Source of the DNA: Paguma larvata
Lineage: Eukaryota > Chordata > Mammalia > Carnivora > Viverridae
Direction: 5' to 3'
Length of the DNA stretch: 64,000 bases
Assembly: GCA_030068075.1 (NCBI GenBank)
Contig: CM057828.1
Coordinates: forward strand, 111,217,699-111,281,698
Part shown: positions 21,673 to 35,900 of the stretch, piece after piece
Layout: every line of letters starts with the position of its first letter
Position numbering within the stretch: position 1 is the first letter of the stretch
Made by a program: the position numbers and the translations under genes
Notes under the pieces: generated by a model
What the model saw: the letters and a program-made list of their open reading frames with translations, nothing else
Told to the model about the DNA's origin: nothing
Database searches by the model: none

Positions 21673-24600
21673 GAGCATGTACTGAGGGCTTTTGGTGAAG
21701 TCTGGAAGAGCATGAGCAGTGAGAAAAGAAAGAGCCCTTTCCAGAACTTCAGGTCTAGAGTCCCAGGCCTGAAAATGTTGTTGGCAAAGCCAGCTGCACG
21801 AGAGAGAAAAGAGTGCAGGAACAACCACCATGCTTCTGTTCATGGGCGCTGTACTTTAGAAAATTAATTGGGGGAAATCGTGCAGTATGTGGAGTGAAAG
21901 GATCAGGTTACAAAATTAAAACTGATTCCAACTTTTTAAAAAATGGAAAAACAGGAAGAAAAGCCAAAAGTATTAATAGCAGTTATCGTTGACTGGTGAG
22001 AATATTTTTATAGTTTTGAAAAATATTTTCTGCATGTTCCACAATGAATATGTATTCTTGTTATGAGCAGAGCCCAACTGATAAAGGTCCCAACACAAAG
22101 GCCAGGGAAACGCCCCTTGCTCCATTTGCAGTGTTGGGTTTGGGCTGAACATCAGTAAGGAGGCCCCAGTGGCAAATGTTGGAATTGCAGGCTCGAGTAA
22201 GAAAATACCGTCTTTCTTCTCCCTTCCCCTTTTCTGTGAGACTGTTTATTAGCTTCTGACCTTCTATTTCCTCGCTTTGTGCTGTTCCAGAAGGATCGAA
22301 TGAAACAGATGTGTGCACTGTGTCTGTGACGGAGGATGGTTTCTGAGCATCTCTCTCCCATTCTCCTGCACTGTGAACCAACTGGATAAGAGGGAAGGAA
22401 GATGAGGGACAGATAGAGTCACCTATCCAAGTCACAGAGCTGTGTAGCTCCCTGAGGTCCCTAAGGGAACCCCGTGGTGGACCAGATGATTCTGCTACAG
22501 TCAGATTTCCTCCTGGATCCTAAGCTCCCCCTGGAAATAGGCTCCCGTGCAAACCAGCTGTGGGAATTGCCATCCCCTGCCCAATGAGTGTAAGGAACTT
22601 CCAGCAGCTTGATGCTCCGGGGAGTGGCTGCCATGGATGATGGTCATGACCAGAGTGCCTCCTTGGCCATGTTTACTCTTCAGTCTAGCAGAACCGCAAA
22701 GGAAATGCAGAGCCTGACTACGGGGGAGTGGGCTTGGTGTGGCCATTGGGAAGAAATGGCCACTGGAAGAAATAATTTTCATGTTTTAGATTTAAAAACG
22801 TGATTTTTTTTTGTTGGAAAAAGCCATACATGTTTCTTGTTTCAAGTTTTAGAAATCTAGACCATTCTCCATTTATTTTGGGAAGACAGAGGAAATCTTT
22901 CTTGGTCTCCTAATAAAGTCTTTATTTCTTTAAATTTACTTGGAGAGATTAAATTTTGGGTGTGAGCATTTCCTACTCTTTTCTTCTAGGTCTTTCTGGG
23001 GCTGGCTAACCTTTGTGCTAGATTGGGGTATGCAAAGAGGTGGGTGGGGAACACAGATGAGGGGCTCAGGCTCTCCCTGTCCCTAGAGAAAGTAGGCTAC
23101 TATTCTTTCACTGAGTTCTGAAGATTCCTATAGGGTGGCAGAGTTGCCCTGGATTCCTCACTGTGGTAGTGTGGATCTTGGGCAGATAGTCACCCTTTCT
23201 ATACAACTCAGTGTCTTATGTGTAAAGTGAATATTGTTACACTGTGCCCCAAGGTAGTTGTGAGGTGCATTTGAAATATTAGCTGCGAACCTGATTTGAA
23301 AATAAAAATATCTCAAATACAAAGTCTTGTTTGTTGCCTTCTATGATCCCATATGTGTTCAGTTTGGAAGGATAATAGAGAAAAGACCGTTAAAAGGCTG
23401 GAGGACTAGGGAGGCTTCCTGTAGGCTGGGTGTGGCTTGAAGAGGCTATAGGGAAGCAGTACAATCTTCCAGTTTGGGGGAAAACCAGGAGCTAAGACAT
23501 CGAAGTAGAAATGATATATAGCATCAAGAAAAAATGATGAACTGGACAGAAAGTGTTGAGGAATGACAGAGAATGAGGTTAGGTACATAGGGACAGATGC
23601 TGGGGGAGGAGGGATCCCAAGAATCAGGTAAAGCCTGAGTCTCCCCCCAAAAGAACGTATCTACTTTAGCAGTTCTCCAAACCCTAATATCCAACTGTCC
23701 GTAAGTACATCTGGTAAGCTACTGATAAGCTGGTCATGAAGAAAAACTGAAAATCTCTTTCCAAATATCTTGGAAACTGTACAAGGGAATATAAATTTCA
23801 CTTGTTATTTCAATATACCTTTGTGAAATAAAGATAACTCAGGAATAGGAACAATATTTTCTTCTCGAATTTCTGAGACTATTAATTGTGGAAAATTATC
23901 AAGGACAATGCATTTTTTATCTGAATATTTTTATGAAAACATTAAATAAATGAAACTTTTAGGGACAGAAATAGTAGGATTACATGTTTAGAAATTTTAT
24001 GAGTTTTGTGAAAAGATGGATCAAATTCTAGGGCCGGCCAACCTCTCTTCACTTGTAATTTCCAAGCACTCCTTTTTTAGAGTTGAGTGTTTTTTTGTTT
24101 GTTTGTTTGTTTAATCTTTCCCCTTGTGTTTGCACAGCTAGCACCAGGTCCCATGCCAACCTAGGTCATGAACATAGTATCAATGATGTAAGGAAGGAGG
24201 TTTGGCTAAGAATTGGGTCAGCAAAGCAGTTGGATAACAGGACAGTAGTAAAGAAAGACGCAGTCTATGAACTTCTAGAAGCACCAATTGTTGACTTAGT
24301 GCAACTTAACAGATTCAACATTTTTCACATTTTATTCAGCCATCTTACAGAATTCTTTTTCAGTTCTTACATGAGGTCCAAAAGCTTTTTTTCCCACAGT
24401 TTGTAATGCCTGTTAAATTGTCACTGAATTATGTTTGTTTAGACACATATGAAATGTTTATATTCTTTTGCCAAGTAGCAGTTTGGATTTTTTAAAGCCT
24501 ATGCCTTCAAGTGAAGTCAGTGGACATGAAATGAGCCAATGGTAAAGCTCAGGCAGTTGGCAACTAGAGAGTGTTTATGGGTCAGCTAGGTGCTATCACA

Positions 24601-25438
24601 AAATTCATCAGTCTGACCCGTGGGGACTTTCTTGTAAGTGGGAAACTTATTTGTAGGCATAACCATTTCTTCAACAAACCTTAACTGAGTGCATTCTTGA
24701 GGTCAGATTGCATTCAACTCGAGCTTTCCGTGTAAAGATACAATAACAGAGCCCCAACCACCTCTGCGGCAGGACAGAGAACAGACAAGAGGAAACTCGG
24801 CAGAGCAGAGCTTCCCTTCTATGTGGGCCATCCTTGCTGGAAACAGCGGGCATTCTGGGAATAGCTCTTAGGGATCTGAGCTCTTCAGCTCTGGGTTACA
24901 TGTAATGAAGCGTCCTTCAGATCATGGTACTAACCAAAGTAATAAAATCTTTAGGTCTAAGGCTGGAAGCAGTTTTATCATGAGATGTTAGTTTTGAATT
25001 TGATAGATTTAATTTAAATAGATGTTGGAACAACATGGGGAACTCTCAACATTGGAGATGAGAGCTGCAACTTCACCAATTTATTTCCAGTAGAGTGTCC
25101 ATCAAGATTACCTAGAGGGCACTGAAACATTCTCTCTGGCAGTGGTGAGCTGAGGAAGGACTGTGTGTCTACTGACCAGGAGAAGAATGGTCTAAGGCTT
25201 CAGAACAGAAGTCAGCAAACTATGGTTATTCATCTAGTGTTCTTGATGTGCAAATCTCCTTTGTAAATGAGAAGTCATTTCAGGGCCACAGGAGCCAGTA
25301 ATCCTTATAATGAGGGATGGAAGTTTTTTCCTCTGGGCCCAGAAGATTTTGCAGGTGACTTTTCAAATCTTAACCACCGTGTTTTATGACATCATTGAAA
25401 CAGAGTCAGGGTGAAGTAAAGATACTTAAATGGAAATA
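21673..25438. other. Non-coding stretch downstream of LYZL1
   Basis: A MIR relic (23110-23290), a (GTTT)n run near 24093-24112, and a possible hAT relic starting 'gtcagcaaactatgg' near 25211. No further exon found. Confidence 0.45.
23110..23290 (+). repeat. MIR relic, sense
   Basis: 'ttgggcagatagtcaccctttctatacaactcagtgtcttatgtgtaaagtgaatattgttac...gtagttgtgaggtgc' is MIR order. Confidence 0.55.
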
Positions 25439-25444
25439 TTTATT
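25439..25444 (-). terminator. Candidate LYZL1 polyadenylation signal
   Basis: AATAAA on the minus strand (TTTATT on plus), about 140 bp past the LYZL1 stop codon. It is the first canonical hexamer I find downstream, so it is the likely 3' end signal. This is inferred from position only. Confidence 0.45.
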
Positions 25445-25585
25445 TCCTTTGAACTATAACTTAGTTTTCCCTCTCCAATTTTGAGAAGGACATCAGGAAG
25501 AAGAGGGGCAAGGTGATAAGATCATTTTAACATTTACTACAAATCCTAGGGAGTTGTTGCAGAGCGCCCTGGGTCCGGTTCCAGT

Positions 25586-25655
25586 TCATGAGACATCACA
25601 TCCCTTTTTCCATTCAGACAGGTCTTTGCCCTCACAGTGTTTCTTCCACCCTTGC
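25586..25655 (-). CDS. LYZL1: LYZL1 coding exon 4 (C terminus and stop)
   Basis: The acceptor is CCTCCTCAG, with the exon starting G at 25655 to complete Trp126. It then reads [18 protein letters not shown] and CDVS, with TGA at 25588-25586. Cys133 and Cys145 complete the four disulfides. This is the only place below exon 3 where I found this sequence; a weaker look-alike at 18.7 kb was rejected. Confidence 0.96.
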
Positions 25656-26904
25656 CTGAGGAGGACAGGGAAGCAGGAACAACAGAAAGAGGCATGACAA
25701 TCCAAATATTCTTAGGTCCAAAACCATAGGTAATTAACCAAAACAACCAGCAGCACCCAGGATTTAGTTATATTTGTTTCTGAGTTCCAAGGACTCTGTC
25801 CCTGTGCCTTGTTAAGACTTCTTTCTTCTTGATTTTCTCCTAGTCCTTATTAGCTTCTGCAATAGGTAAACAACTTTTATAAGGATAGGTAATTTAGTTA
25901 AACACCTCCACCTCCGAAAATTCACGTTCCCAGGGTGGGTGAACTGATTAGCAATGTTCACAAGAAACCCAGTCTCAGAGATAACAGTGAGCACCAGAAA
26001 CCATGTCTCTGCACAATCCTAGGGCGGTTTCCAGCTAAGGTAGGGTATGACTGACATGGTTATTCTTTTCTCCCTGCTGCCTGTTCTCTCTCCCCACAAA
26101 GTGTTGCCCCGGCTCTTCAAAACCATATCCAAATGTTGAGTAACCTCAAGCTTTTTCCCTCTGGTGTATTGTCTTCACCAGCAATTCACATTAGAAAACA
26201 TCTATTGTTCCCCTGTTTGGACTATATTAATGTGAAAAATAATCATAAATTACCATGACTCGTATCATCTCTCCTTCCCATAGAAACACCTTTCACGGTG
26301 TTCACGGTACACCGACACACTTATGGGGAAGGGCATAGACAAGGTCACATTAAAATCTTTGGCCATTCTGCAAAGGGGAGTTTGTCAGTGCCCGCTGCAG
26401 CTGTGATGAATGGACACATTGTTGCTTCTGCCCTGGTTGGTCAAACTCTCCCAAGGAAAGACTCTTACCAATAGTTCATCCCTTCTGTCTCTTTAGCAAT
26501 TTTCTTGGCACAGATAATCGCATCTGTGAGGTCGTCAGTGAGCAAGGCTATAAGAGAGAGGAGTACAGTGTTAGCTGAGACTATTATTTGAGGGGAGCCC
26601 CCAATCACTTTTTTTGGAACAAGAGGGTGGGAAGAACTATGAGCTGCATTCTTATATTTGTTGAGCTTCTTAACAAACCAGAGAATTTTTTTTTCTAGAG
26701 TAGATGTTCAAAAACATCTCGAAGTTTTAGTTCTGAAGGGTTTTGAGAAATGTGTTTAGAAAAGAAATGGTAGAGGGGCACCCAGATGGCTCAGTCTGTT
26801 GAGCATCTGACTCTTGATTTCAGCTCAGGTCATGATCCCAGGGTCATGGGAACGAGCCCCACATCAGGAATTGAACTCCATGCTGAACATGGAGCCTGCT
26901 TAAA

Positions 26905-26944
<40 letters not shown>

Positions 26945-29900
26945 CACTCTCTCCCTCTCTCCCTCCTTCTCTCTCATACACATGCTCTCTTTCTCTCTCT
27001 CTCTCTAAAATAAAAATTTTTTAAAAGGACACAGTAGGATAATGTTTCTGTGTCCTGGAGAAATACATAAGTAAGAGGAATGGTAAATACAAGGTTTTCT
27101 TTACTTGCGTTCCTTTGACACATACAATCTCCTTATAGGTAAATATGAGCTTGTCTATTTAATTCTGCAGTTTGCACATTAACAGAAAGTTCTATCCAAG
27201 GTGTTTATCACATGCAAAATTTTTTATGTCGGATACACTAGCCTTTATCATTTTTACTATGGCTTTCAGACACAAGGAATCTTTTGACTCCATATGAAAT
27301 CATTGGTGTCAGGATTCTTTCCTGCTTGACCAGAAGTGGCCTCAAAATCCTCAGTGCAAACATGACAGAAAAATGCAAATAAAGTGCAGCATCACTTCTG
27401 TTGCATGGTGGATTCTTCAGAAGCAAACGCAGAGATGGGTTTGGGGTGCCAATATTTATCAGAGATCCACATCTGTGGGAGGAAGAAGGCAGAAGCAGGA
27501 CTGGGCAGATGGAGATATCCAGTTGTGATGCAGGCTCACCAGAATTGTCCAAGTTGTGCCCAAATAGCTAAGTCTTTTCTTTTAAAAAAAATGTTTATTT
27601 ACATATTTTGAGAGGGAGCAAGTACACATGTGCATGCATGCATGTGAGTAGGGATGGGAAAGAGCAGAGAGAGAGGAGAGAGAGGATCCCAAGAGGGCCC
27701 CTCCATGTCAGCTTTCTTTAGTGAACCCAGGGGTCCATCCCATGAACCATGAGATTATGACTTGAGCCAACTGAGCCACCCAGGTGATCCCAAATGGCAA
27801 TAAGTCTTCACGCCTCTACCTCAGTCAGTCTCTGGTGTGGACTGCTGCAGAGGGGCACAGTGTTAGATTAGACAGTCCACTGCAGCTAAGACAGACCCTA
27901 GAGAAGGTGCCAGGTAGACTGTCTGCAAATTGTGCAGATCCAGCTGGAGCCAGACATCTTCCCTTCAAGGGGAATCTGGGCGGTCCACCTCCCTGCCTAT
28001 CGCAACCACTGAGCAAAGACATAAAAGCTGAAACCATTTGATATCATTTTTATTTATCAATTAAGCAAAGATTTTTGAAGAATAGGGTAATACTCAGTGT
28101 TGACAAGGGTGCAGTGAAATAGGCACTCTTCTGTAATTGCTGGGGAGAATATAATGGGTTCAGCTTTTCAGGAAAGCAATTAAATAGCGTGTGTCAAGAG
28201 CCTTAAAATGGTTCTTATCTTTTCACCTAGCAATTTCTCTTTCTGGTCCTATCTTAAGGAATTCATCGTGAATCCAGACAAAGATTTATTTACAAAGTAG
28301 TTTACTGTAGCTTAGTTTATGAAAGGAAATTTATTTCCAAGTATAAAAGATCTAATTACCTTACAATTAGGGATGTTCACATTACTAATAATACCTCCGT
28401 AGAATGAAATAAGGTGCCGCTTAAAATCATGTATTGACATGATTTCATAATAGTGGGAGATGCTCGTCTTCGATATTGTAAAAATATCCACCTAGCACTA
28501 CACCATTCAATATGGTAGACATTAGGTTCATGGGATTATTCAAATCTAAATGAATTAATACAGTTAGAACTTCAGTTCTCAGGTGCTCTCACTACATTTC
28601 AGATGCTTTATAGCATCTTTACTGTGGCTAATTGTTCCCATATTGGATAGTGCAGAGAGCATTTCCATCATTACAGAAAGTCCTATTGGACAGCACTGGT
28701 TTAGAGAGAAAATAAAAAGATAGTTATAGCCACCAGTCTTTGAAGGTTTAGCTCTAAATTGTGGCATGACCAATGCTTTAAATCTTTCTGCATGTTTCTA
28801 AATTTTTTACAACAGAAATGCATTATTTTTATTTTCAGAAAAACATAACAAAAAAGAATAATATCACCTCAAATGGATCACTACAACACAAAATTATTTT
28901 GTAAACTCCAGTTGAAAATGGTGTTTTTCTTGAGTATGCCAGTTTAGTTGCTAATTAGATTGCTTTATCAGATAAGCTAAACTAGAAGATAAAGGTAGCG
29001 ATAGATTTTTCTTAAAGCAAATTCATTCCAAATGGGGTGTTTTTAAAATTTAAAGCAAAATTCTATTAAACAAGAGAAAATTAATGAAAAATATGAGCTA
29101 TAAGTGATGACAAATTGGGACAATATATTCAAATTCACTAGCATTTGACACACAGTAAAAAATAAAGCTTTGGTAGCTTATAAGTCTTTCACCTTGTTTC
29201 TAGAGAGATGAGTAGTTAGAATAGTAATCACTATTACTAATAGCTGACCTTTATAGAAAAAGTACTCTGTGTCAGGTTCATGTTAAGTCTCTTTATGTAT
29301 TATCTTGTTAGGACTTGGAACAACCATGTGAGTGAGGACAATTATTAGCCCTTTAAACTGAGGTCTACACCCAGTAAATGAGGCTGCATTCAAACCTAGG
29401 GCTTAAATTCTGTCGTCCTCTACTGCTTCCTTCCAACACAGCCTCTTAACCAAAGATTCCTGCTTAGAGAAGACTGTCTGCTAGTGAAGCTGATAATAAA
29501 AATATAAACGCTTTATTAATATTTCAAGTTATTACTTATTTATTAGGAGATTATCCAAATTTAAGTTCTTGGTATCTGATACATGTTCGAATTACATAGA
29601 AACACTTTATTTTGTGTGCATAATTTATTTTTTTAAAGTTTATTTATTTATTTTGAAAAAGAGAGAAAGAGCACACATGTGCACATGTATACATGTGCAC
29701 AAGTTGGGGAAGGGCAAAGAGAGAGAATCCCAAGCAGGGGCCATGCTGTCAGCATAGAGCCTAACTCAGAGCTCAATCCCGTGAACTGTGAGATCATGAC
29801 CTGAGCTGAAATCAAAGGTTGGATGCTTAACTGACTGAGCCACCGAGGTGCCCCTGTGTGTATAAATTCTTGATAAGTGCTGAGATACTGTGGTTTGTAT

Positions 29901-32900
29901 TTGAAAGTGGTTGGAGCCTGTTTCTTAAGAGAAGTGGGTTTAGTTGGACCTCAAGGGGTGAGAAAGACACAAATTATATATAGTGGGGAAGATGTAGAGA
30001 GTATTCTATTATGCCAGGACTGGAACACATGGGAAGGCAGGACTGGAACACAAAGCAGAAGGCTTGTTTGCTTGACTGGAGATGCTGTGTAGCCATGGGC
30101 AGCCATAGGTGGCTTTAGCCACTGGCTGGAGATTAGCTGCTGCAGGTCCATGTGGTGGAGACCTTGTAGAGTTTGTCAGTATCCCATTTTGCGATAGCTT
30201 TTTGTTGCCTAAATGAGATGTTTTCCAAGTGCAGCTTGGACATGACTTTGAATTTGCTTAGGAAAATATAAGGAAGATGGTGGCTGGGAAACATGAACTT
30301 GATGTGCTGAGATGTGAAGACACAAGGAAATCACCACAGAGGGGCAGCAGAGGGGCAGAAATGAGTTAAGAGAGCAAGTATTTATAAGGATCTATGCCAA
30401 GAATTGCTTCTGCTCAATTTACTTTAAATAGACAAGTCTGTCCAGTCAAAGGGTTCTGTTGAACAGCAAAGCATTATTCAATTGAATAGTTTATTCTCCC
30501 GCATCCAACAAAAGAAAACAGCAATGATCTACACAAAAAGAACCACTTATTTTCAGGTAAGTTAGTTCTACTACAAAGTCTCTCTGTCTCTCCCCAGCAT
30601 CCTCCCGCCTTCCAACTAAACTATCATTACCATGTCTACAATTTACATCTCCCTCCCCTCTCTGAAGTGACAAAGGCCAACTCAGATACCAGGCTGATGA
30701 GGAATAGAGATTAATATAGGTAGACAAGACTAGATACAAGAGACAACGATCACCTTTTTTCCCCCTTAAACATCTCTTATTTTAAAGAGATCTGTGCTAT
30801 TAGAGGAAAATAAAGGTTGATATTCTATTATCATGTATGTGTATAACATATATATTTTATATTTATACATACATATATACACAAATATTCTGTCTAAATA
30901 GTTTTGGGAGGGTAGGCAGGAGTTTTGGAAATATAATTCGGTATGGGTGTGAGGAGGTGGCATAGCTTTGGCAGATGGGCAGGAGGTGCATGTGAACTGT
31001 ACATTTATGAAACGTAATGTTCCTTGTAAAGATATCCGAATGCTAACTTGTTTCCCAGTTCCCATGACAAATTGTCCCTACTTCTGTAATACATGGGACT
31101 GAATGACATTGTCCATAATTAAAACTTCTCTGGCCTGAGGCTGAGGGAAGCCAGCTACTAAGGGGAGATTAGGCTATAAAACCAACATCCTGTTTTCTAT
31201 TTTAAAGCCGTCTCTAAAAATCCCATGCTCTTTATGATGAGAAAGCAGATATGAGAGTTCCTTCACCTCTAACCATGAACCGTCCAACATTTTAATTTCC
31301 TAGAATTCAAGATTGCCTTGCAGATATATGTTTGCCCCAGACTTCCTTATTTGAAACTAAATTGAACAATATTAAATTAGTCAACTGCAAGTAAAATCAA
31401 GCATGGTTATGATGGAGTAACAGATTTTCTCTCTCACTATAAACAACTAGAAATCTAGAAAAAATATATGAGAAAATTATTTTCAGATATTAGACAACAG
31501 GCAATACAGGACCATAGCCCTTGAAGGATAGAAACCAAATGAGGAGAGTCTTATGATTCCCATGAGTTTCTGCTACTTTTCAGACCAGAAAGGTAAAACT
31601 CAGGCAGGAGATGGCAGTTTAAGTGGAGGAGACAGAGATATGAGGCCAAGGCAACTGGAATTTGTGGAGAAGAGTACCTGAGAGTAAGGGGCCACCCACA
31701 AGGAGAACACCAAAAATCTGCATAGCGATTCCATTGAATTTTTGACTGAAGGCTTAAACTGGGCTTGCAAGGGGTAAAACACCATGAAGCTGGTTAGAAA
31801 ACAATTATCAGGGACCTGATACAATTACAGAGCTGTACAGGACCTGTACAATTACAGAGCTCACAGGGCTGGGAGACATTTGATTACTGACTAGTCAGAG
31901 GGGAGAGACCTTGGTGAGCCCCTGGACATTCAAAAGACACTAGAAAAGCTATGCGTTGGTAGTTGGATTAAATTAGCCCTACCATAAATACTACTCTCAA
32001 ACTTCCCTACCACAATTTAAAAGCAAGTATTAAAAGGGTCAAGCTGATCAGAATTAACTACTTGCCAAGATGAAATCCAATACTCTTAAAGGACCTTGAC
32101 AACATAATCAAGACACTTAAAAATGTAATATATACTATGTTTAGTATCCAACAAAATGTTATTATATGTGCAAAGAGGTATAAGAATTTGACCCATAACC
32201 AGGAGAAAGAGCAGTCAATGTTAAGATTCAGAAATGACACAGCTGATTGAATTACCAGGCAAAGAATTTAAAATAATTTATAAATATGCTTATTTAAATC
32301 AAAGACTTAAATGAAAACATAAATAAAATGAGAGAAATGAAATATGTAAACCGATCACTGAAAATATACAATATCAGAAATAGTACTGAAATATACAATA
32401 GTACTGAAAATATACAATATCAGAAATAAAAATTCAATTTAATAAATTAGATTTAATAGATTAGGCACTTCAGAAAAAAGATCAGAGAATGTAAAGATAT
32501 AGCAATGGAAACTATTGAAAATAAAACACAGAAAGGGGAAAAGATTGAAAAAACGTGAAGAGCATCAGTGACTTGTGGGACAAAATCAAGTGATCTGACA
32601 CGTGTCATTAGAGTTTTCAAAGGAGAAAAGATGAAAATTATAAACCCAGGGATCCAAAATGTTAATGAATATCAAGTAAGATAAACATTAAGAAAATAGA
32701 CATTGTGATCACATTGCTGAAAATTGGAGATTAAAAGGAAATCTTAAAAGCAGGTAGAGGAGAAAAAGAGACATTACACACAGGGGATGCAAATCCAAAA
32801 ATTTCTCAAAAAAACAAGATGAACCAGGATACAAAGGGATATCTTTAACACATTTAGAGAAAAACAGCTGCCAACTTAGAATTTTATATAGAGAGCAAAT

Positions 32901-35900
32901 ATTCCTCAAAAAAAAGATGAAATACAGACATTTTCAGATAGACAAAAGCTGAGAGAATGCTTTCAGTAGACCTCCACTCCAAAAAAATATTGAAGGATAT
33001 TCTTTAGGCTGGAGGAAAATGATATTGTACTGCCTACCCAAATGAATCCATGAAAGGAATGAGGAGTGTTGGAGATGGTAAATAGCTGGCAAATATAAAA
33101 AGACCCTTTTCCCCATCTAAAAATTTTATTTAAAAGATAATTGTTTAAGGAAAAAATACATGAAGTGTATAACATGTTGAAGTGAGGTGCAGGGCAACAT
33201 AGCATAAAGGATGGGATGGGGAAATAGAAGTATAGAGTTATAAGGCTCATATATTATAGGTGAGGTGGTATAATCTTATTTGAGGGTAAAATGTGAGAAG
33301 ATGATGCGTATTGTAAACATTAGAGTAACGGCTGTAAATAAAAAAAAAAGTGTAGCTAATGAGCCAATGAATGAAATAAAAAAGAGTACTGAAAAGTATT
33401 CAATAACCCAAAAGAAGGCAGAAAAAAATGAACCAAAAAGAGACAGCACAAAGAGGAAATAAACCAAAAAACCCAAGACAGTGGATTTTAAAATAACCAT
33501 ATCAGTTAGAAAATAACCAATTACATTGAATATAAATGATCTAAACTAAGGTTCATCAAACTGGCTCACAGGCCTATGCTTTGTTTTTGTAAATAAAGTT
33601 TTATTGGAACACAGCTACGCTTACTTATTTACGTCTTCTTTATGACTGCTTTTGTGCTACCCAGGGAGTTGAAAGGTACAACTGACACTGTACACAAGAC
33701 TACAAAATTTACTACCTGACCCTTTAAGAAACAGTTTGCTGGCACTATTGACAATAGCTTAAGTATGGAAAGAGCCCAAATGTACATCAAGTGATGAATG
33801 GATAAAGAAGATATGGAATAAAATAGAATATTACTCACTGATCTAAAAGAATGAAATCTTGCTATTTGCAACGATGTGGATGGAACTCCAGTGTTTTATG
33901 CAAAGTGAAATAAGTTGGTCAGAGAAAGACAAATATCATATGATTACACTCATATGTGGAATTTAAGAAACAAATGAACACAGGGGAAGGGAAGAAAAAA
34001 TAAAATATAAACAAAGAGGGAGTCAAACCATAAGAGACTCTTAAATACAGAGAACAAACTGATGGAGTGTTGGGTGAGTGGATGGGCTAAATGGGCAATG
34101 GGTATTAAGGAGTACACTTATTGGGATAAGCACTAGGTGTTATATGTAAGTGATGAATCACTAAAATCTATTCCTGGAATCATTATTATACTATAGGTTA
34201 GGTTGGATTTAAAGTTTAAAAAAATGTTTAAAAAAAAAACCACAATGAGATATCAGGAAGAAAGAAAGAGAGAAAGAGAGAGAGGGAGAGAGGGAAGGAG
34301 GGAGGGAGGGAGGAAGGAAGGAAGGAAGGAAGGAAGGAAGGAAGAAAGGAAGGAAGGAAGGAAGGAAGGAAGGAAGGAAGGAAGGAAGGGAGGGAGGAGA
34401 AAAAAAGACAAGAGTTTTCTGACCTCTGGTCTAAAAATTCTTAAAGAAAAGCAGAAATTGTTGGACTGGATATAAAAGCAACACCTAACTATGTACTGTC
34501 TGTAAGAAATTCACAGTAAATATAAAGATGCAGATAAGTTAAAAGTAGAAGAATGGATGGAGGTTACTTGGGTGGCTCAGTTGGCTGAGTGTCTGACTTC
34601 AGCTGAGGTCATGATTTCTCTGTGAGTTCGAGCCCCATGTCAAGCTCTGTGCTGACAGCTCAGAGACTGGAGCCTGCTTCAGATTCTGTGTCTTCCTCTC
34701 TCTCTGCCCTCCCCCACTTGTGCTCTGTCTCTCTCTCTTTCAAAAATAAATATTAAAAATATTTTTTTAAAAAAAGAACGGAAAGAAATATATTGTGCAA
34801 AGAAAACTGAGTCACTATAGTACTATCAGGTAAAGTAGATTTGGGGACAAGAAATATCAAAATTAAAGAGGCCATTGGCACTAATGATAAAAGGGTCAAC
34901 TAATTAGAAAGATTTAACAGTCTTCAGTCTGTATGTACCTAATAACAGAGCTTCAAAAACTGACAAAGCTGAAAGGAGAAATATATAAATTATAACTTTA
35001 TATTTGGAGATTTCAATATATCTTTCTCATTATTTGATAGAATAAGTAAGAAAATAAATATATAATATACTTATATATTATAGGTACTTACAAAGTATGT
35101 AGTATATATAGTATAGATACTTATTATATATATATATATAATATATAATTATATATATATAATATATATTGCATAGAATATCCACCTAGCCACTGTAGAA
35201 TACACATTATGTTTTCAAATGCACATGTGCCATAATTATATGCTATATGGTGATCATAGATCTATATCACAAAATAAAGTTCGAGTCATTTCAAAGGTTT
35301 CAAACCATATAGACCATTGCAATAGAATCAATTTGGAAATCAAGTATAAAAATTCACCCTAGTATCATGCCTTATAATCATCCTGGGCATTCCCTTTGCC
35401 TCTATCCTTTATTGAAGTCTCTTGTTTTGTGGATCTGTATCTTTCTATTTCTTCGCTTACTTTATCCTTTTGATGGCGCACCTTTTCCTGCTCTATGCAC
35501 TAAAAGGCCGGTCTACATGGATGACATCAGTAGACTCCCCCTGTCCTCTGACTTCTGGCAGAAGTGAACAGTGAACATCAGCAGGAGATTGCAAGGACAA
35601 AGGACAGTGAAGTTGGGATATATATGTTTCCTCAGCTTTTTTTCTGTCAAGTCACCAAGAACAAACTATGTCCCTTGATGGAAGGTCACAGCTTCTACAA
35701 GGTAGCCTTCTCCATACAGCCCCTGTACCTGAGTGTGGGTCACAGCTCTCTTTCCATTCCGCTTTGGTCCAGGAGTTAGTAATTGTCCACTAATTCCTTA
35801 CTTCATTCCTTCTGGGGTTTCCCTGCAATCTGACTGAGGTTTTGTAAGTAGCTCCCTTTTAAAAATTCTTGAATTACCTAGTTTGAATTGGTTATGTATT

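Larger units (their letters stand above)
27792..31370. other. LYZL1 intron 2, mostly unassigned
   Basis: Besides the SINE at 29627 and the MIR at 29225, I recognise nothing. AT-rich with short chance frames. Confidence 0.45.
34425..35345 (+). mobile_element. Old L1 (L1M/HAL1-like), second segment
   Basis: Resumes L1 text ('ggactggatataaaagcaacacctaactatgtactgtctgtaagaaa...gaggccattggcactaatgataaaagggtcaa...tgaaaggagaaatatataaa...gtagaatacacatta'). Interrupted by a SINE (34561) and a TA-rich stretch (35100-35170). Confidence 0.7.

Noticed and set aside
24083..24406. 107-codon plus-strand frame
   Set aside because: Begins in a GTTT simple repeat and contains low-complexity Phe/Ser runs; no family resemblance.
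34203..34475. 90-codon Arg/Lys/Glu/Gly-rich frame
   Set aside because: Artefact of the purine tract at 34255-34402.
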